Part shown: positions 4,746 to 7,726 of the stretch, piece after piece
Layout of the letters: every line of letters starts with the position of its first letter
How positions within the stretch are numbered: the stretch's first letter is position 1
Assembly (NCBI GenBank): GCA_028705705.1
Contig: JAQWCZ010000090.1
Location: 1 to 7,726, forward strand
From: Paludibacter sp.
GTDB lineage: Bacteria > Bacteroidota > Bacteroidia > Bacteroidales > Paludibacteraceae
Direction of reading: 5' to 3'
DNA: 7,726 bases
Notes under the pieces: model-generated
Databases searched by the model: none
What the model was told of the DNA's origin: nothing
Seen by the model: the letters and a program-made list of their open reading frames with translations, nothing else
Translations under genes and position numbers: made by a program

Positions 4746-7726
4746 ATGAGACAGCCTGCATTTATCTTAATTTTATTACTTGTTACGCCTCTTTTTGTTC
4801 TCGGTCAGATTTGTAATTTAACAAGCGGATTTGTTGGAAATACATTTAACGGGAATGTAAAATGGGTACAAAATTATGCTGAGGAACTGGATGTGGCTTT
4901 GGATGGTACGATGGTAACCACCAGTACCTGGGACGAAGCCGGAAGATGTATCGGTGTATGGAAAGATGGACAGCCGGTTACATTATTAAAGCAACAGGAC
5001 CCCAATGATGGCTGTTGGGGATGGGGTACCGCGACAGAAGCTGCTGCTATTAGTGATGACTATTTATATGCAGTTAACTGTCAGAATAATTTGTTACGCT
5101 GGAAGCGCCCGGGTTATAATTATGTCGATAAAACTAATGTAGGTGAGAGTGCCGATAAAGTAATAGGTATGACTTATTCCGCCGGTTATCTCTATATGGT
5201 AAAAACCAGCGGACTGGTTGAGAAACGAAGTGTGTCGAATCTGAATACTGTTTCACTGTCATTTACTATGACAAATGGATACGATGTTGCTGTAGATGGA
5301 AGTGGTAGCATCTGGGTGTTGACTAAAGGCAAAGAAGCAATCAAATTCAACCCATCCGGAGTTAGTACCGGGGTTAAGATTACCGGACCGACCTCCTGGT
5401 CGCCTGCCGCGATTAATTATGATGCTTGCAACAATGTACTTTTAGTTGCTGATAACGGACCGCGCCGTCAGGTGATCAAGTTCAATACGGAAGGTACACA
5501 GGTTGGCGCTTTCGGAGATGAGGGTGGAGTAAGCGGTGGTCCAACCCCCGGTTTAGTGGGAGATTTACGATTCTGGAACATTTCGGGCTGTGGAACTGAT
5601 GCCAGCGGCAATATTTATGTTGCACTGAACGAGAAAGCAACTTCACTTCGTAAGTTCAACCCGGCTGGTGTTAAACAATGGGAAGTGCAGGGATTGTTTT
5701 TCGTCGATCAAACCAGTATAGACCCGGCTTCTGATGGGACTGATATTTATGGGGTGAACGAGCATATTAAATATGATTACGAGACGAATACCTGGTCGCT
5801 CCACGCGATGACCTGTGACCCGATTGCCAATCCTACCGATCCCCGTATTACAAAAGATGGTTCAACCGCGCTTATGCGTCGTGTTGACGGCAATCTGCTG
5901 ATGTTTGTGAGCGATATGTATGCCGGTTTTTTCGATGTCTATCGTTTTAATGGTGAAATTGCCGTTTTCTGTCAGACCATTCAAGGTCTTGGCTGGTCAG
6001 GTTTACCCGATAAGAATGGAAATATCTGGTATACCAGGGGCAATTCAATTAGAAAAATACCACTAACAGGGTTTGATAACGGTGTGCCGGTTTTTGGCTC
6101 CGAGGTTATTGTTACACAGTCGGTTCCTCAACCCTTTACAGGGATTGAGCGCCTTCAGTATGATGTCGACAACGATGTGATGTACATTGGGGGATGGACA
6201 GAAGATAACGCCAACCTTTTGAATGACTGGGGGGTGATAGGAAGTGTTATTGGAAAGTATCCGGACTGGAGTACCGGTAACCGTACTGCAGCTAGTGTAG
6301 TTGCTCCCCCTAAGAGTAGTGACGGTCATGTAATGAAAGCAATGTCGGTTGCCGGAGATTATTTGTTTTGTGGATTGAGTAGTGATGAAGGGGAAATATA
6401 TGTTTTTCGTACCAGGGATTTATCTCTACTGGGAAGCATACAGGTTCCTGCAGCTTATGGTTTAACCGGTTGGTTAGATATTCCATTTGCTATTCAGGCA
6501 TTTAAAAGATCAAACGGGCAATATCTGATATTAATTGAAGATGACTTAAAAGGGAAGAATATTCTGCACCAGTGGTGCCCATCCGGCGATTGTACTCCGA
6601 ATGATATTAAATATCCGGATTTTGTGGTGTCAGATTTTGCAGTTATCAATGAGCATAATGAGGTAATAACAGAACCGAAAGCAGGACAAACCGTTCGTTT
6701 CCGGGTGAAAGTAACCAATCAGGGATCTGTGGTATCTCCGGCAGGAAGTAACTATTCGGATGGAAAAAGTTTCAAGGTGAAATTCAACATAACGAATGTT
6801 GAAACAAATGCTGCGAAACTTCTGAATGCCGATACAATAACCCGGTCATTGGCTCCCGGTGAGTCGGCAGTAGTAGTAAGTTACAGTACCAGGCTAGCGT
6901 ATGAATGGGTTGTTACGAAAGGAAAATTTAGCATAAGAACACAGGTAAATCCGCAAATAGGCGGAAATATTGAGGAGTGTGACAGGACCAACAATACGAT
7001 TTATAATGAACTTATTACTTACGATGCCCCCTATATCATGAAGGATTTACAAGACCAGATTATTGATTTTGGTCAAGATGTTACTTTCTCTGTTGACGTC
7101 CTGGGTGAAGGACCGATACAATATCAGTGGTTTGTGAACGGAGTTGAGCAAATAAATGTAAACAGTAATAAGTTAAATCTAACGAATGTTTCTGTTAGTT
7201 TGAATGGAGCAAAAATCAAAGTGGTTGCCACAAATCAACTGGGTAGTATTACCAGCAAAGAAGTCACGCTGACAGTGCTTGCCGTGGTGAAACTCACTCA
7301 GGGAAAATTTTTTGCCAATAGTGGTAATGAAACGCAATTCAATGCTTTCGATGGTGACATAACAACTTTTTTTGATGGACTTTCTGAGTCTTATATGGGT
7401 GTGGACTATGGCGTACCTCAAAAGGTTGTTAAAATAAGATTCTACCCCCGGACCGGCTGGACTGCCCGCATGGTTGGAGGAAAATTCCAGGGATCGAACG
7501 ATGACAAAGATTATACTGATTTATATACCATTGGTTTCAACCCTGAAAACAATGCATGGAAAGTAATTGCACTGGAAAATGAAGCAGATTACCAGTTTTA
7601 CCGGTATCAGGGGCCCGTTGGAGGTTATGGTAATGTTTCCGAAATCGAATTCTGGGCACCTTTTACTCCTAACGGGCTTTCTGAAAATGAAACTGAGGAG
7701 ATGGTTTTGTATCCTAATCCTGTAAA
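4746..7726 (+). CDS. Large secreted NHL/beta-propeller-like protein with CARDB, Ig-like, discoidin-like and T9SS domains (3' partial)
   Basis: The frame is open from 4680 to the window edge with no stop (993 codons from 4746). ATG 4746 is preferred because it begins a compact signal peptide, MRQPAFILILLLVTPLFVLG, cleaved before Gln21; ATG 4680 would add 22 residues but has a better Shine-Dalgarno-like site. Residues about 45-610 look like a propeller: recurring blades include DVALDGTMV (49-57), DVAVDGSGSIWV (180-191), a VLLVADNG block (231-238), TDASGNIYVA (284-293) and PDKNGNIWY (421-429). Then come a CARDB-like domain (about 623-760; VTNQGSVVSP, SLAPGES), an Ig-like domain (about 763-845; YQWFVNG), and a discoidin/F5-8 type C-like domain (about 849-972; FDGD, GGKFQGSND, NVSEIEFW). 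LYPNPV at 988-993 opens a T9SS sorting domain cut by the edge. No catalytic motif is recognised. A glycan-binding or adhesive surface role is inferred. Confidence 0.85.
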   Translation, partial: MRQPAFILILLLVTPLFVLGQICNLTSGFVGNTFNGNVKWVQNYAEELDVALDGTMVTTSTWDEAGRCIGVWKDGQPVTLLKQQDPNDGCWGWGTATEAAAISDDYLYAVNCQNNLLRWKRPGYNYVDKTNVGESADKVIGMTYSAGYLYMVKTSGLVEKRSVSNLNTVSLSFTMTNGYDVAVDGSGSIWVLTKGKEAIKFNPSGVSTGVKITGPTSWSPAAINYDACNNVLLVADNGPRRQVIKFNTEGTQVGAFGDEGGVSGGPTPGLVGDLRFWNISGCGTDASGNIYVALNEKATSLRKFNPAGVKQWEVQGLFFVDQTSIDPASDGTDIYGVNEHIKYDYETNTWSLHAMTCDPIANPTDPRITKDGSTALMRRVDGNLLMFVSDMYAGFFDVYRFNGEIAVFCQTIQGLGWSGLPDKNGNIWYTRGNSIRKIPLTGFDNGVPVFGSEVIVTQSVPQPFTGIERLQYDVDNDVMYIGGWTEDNANLLNDWGVIGSVIGKYPDWSTGNRTAASVVAPPKSSDGHVMKAMSVAGDYLFCGLSSDEGEIYVFRTRDLSLLGSIQVPAAYGLTGWLDIPFAIQAFKRSNGQYLILIEDDLKGKNILHQWCPSGDCTPNDIKYPDFVVSDFAVINEHNEVITEPKAGQTVRFRVKVTNQGSVVSPAGSNYSDGKSFKVKFNITNVETNAAKLLNADTITRSLAPGESAVVVSYSTRLAYEWVVTKGKFSIRTQVNPQIGGNIEECDRTNNTIYNELITYDAPYIMKDLQDQIIDFGQDVTFSVDVLGEGPIQYQWFVNGVEQINVNSNKLNLTNVSVSLNGAKIKVVATNQLGSITSKEVTLTVLAVVKLTQGKFFANSGNETQFNAFDGDITTFFDGLSESYMGVDYGVPQKVVKIRFYPRTGWTARMVGGKFQGSNDDKDYTDLYTIGFNPENNAWKVIALENEADYQFYRYQGPVGGYGNVSEIEFWAPFTPNGLSENETEEMVLYPNPV

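Noticed and set aside
1..7726. Mobile elements, CRISPR arrays, tRNA or rRNA genes, SusC/SusD genes
   Set aside because: No transposase sequence, repeat-spacer array, tRNA-like fold, rRNA sequence or TonB-dependent receptor or SusD-like sequence was seen on either strand.

Overview
The window looks like a polysaccharide-utilisation stretch from a Bacteroidota genome, probably a free-living or environmental class Bacteroidia member. The reasons are: two separate proteins with type IX secretion (T9SS) type A sorting domains of the [WY]PNPV kind, AT-rich Bacteroidota-like translation leaders, Ig-like, CARDB and discoidin-like modules typical of secreted Bacteroidota enzymes, and moderate-to-low GC content. 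T9SS argues against gut Bacteroides species, which lack it. The genus cannot be read from the sequence.

Layout, all on the + strand. (1) 1-2164: 3' part of a family GH3 beta-glycosidase whose N-terminus and signal peptide lie before the window; it carries a C-terminal Fn3-like domain plus an extra CARDB-like domain. (2) 2165-2273: short AT-rich gap. (3) 2274-3389: secreted family-9-like carbohydrate-binding protein with a complete T9SS sorting domain. (4) 3386-4549: GH27 alpha-galactosidase overlapping the previous stop codon by four bases. (5) 4550-4745: intergenic leader with two inverted repeats. (6) 4746 (or 4680) to the window end: a very large secreted protein, open at the 3' edge, with an NHL/beta-propeller-like N-terminal half, then CARDB-like, Ig-like and discoidin-like (F5/8 type C) domains, and the first residues of a T9SS sorting domain.

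How the genes may work together (inference): the GH27 enzyme would remove alpha-galactosyl side groups and the GH3 enzyme would release beta-linked sugars from oligosaccharide ends. The two T9SS-exported proteins, neither with a recognisable catalytic domain, would sit at the cell surface or be released and bind glycan or cell-surface partners. A galactose-decorated plant hemicellulose or a galactan is a reasonable substrate guess but is not proven. No SusC/SusD pair, regulator, transposase, RNA gene or CRISPR array is visible. The most unusual object is the multi-domain propeller protein.
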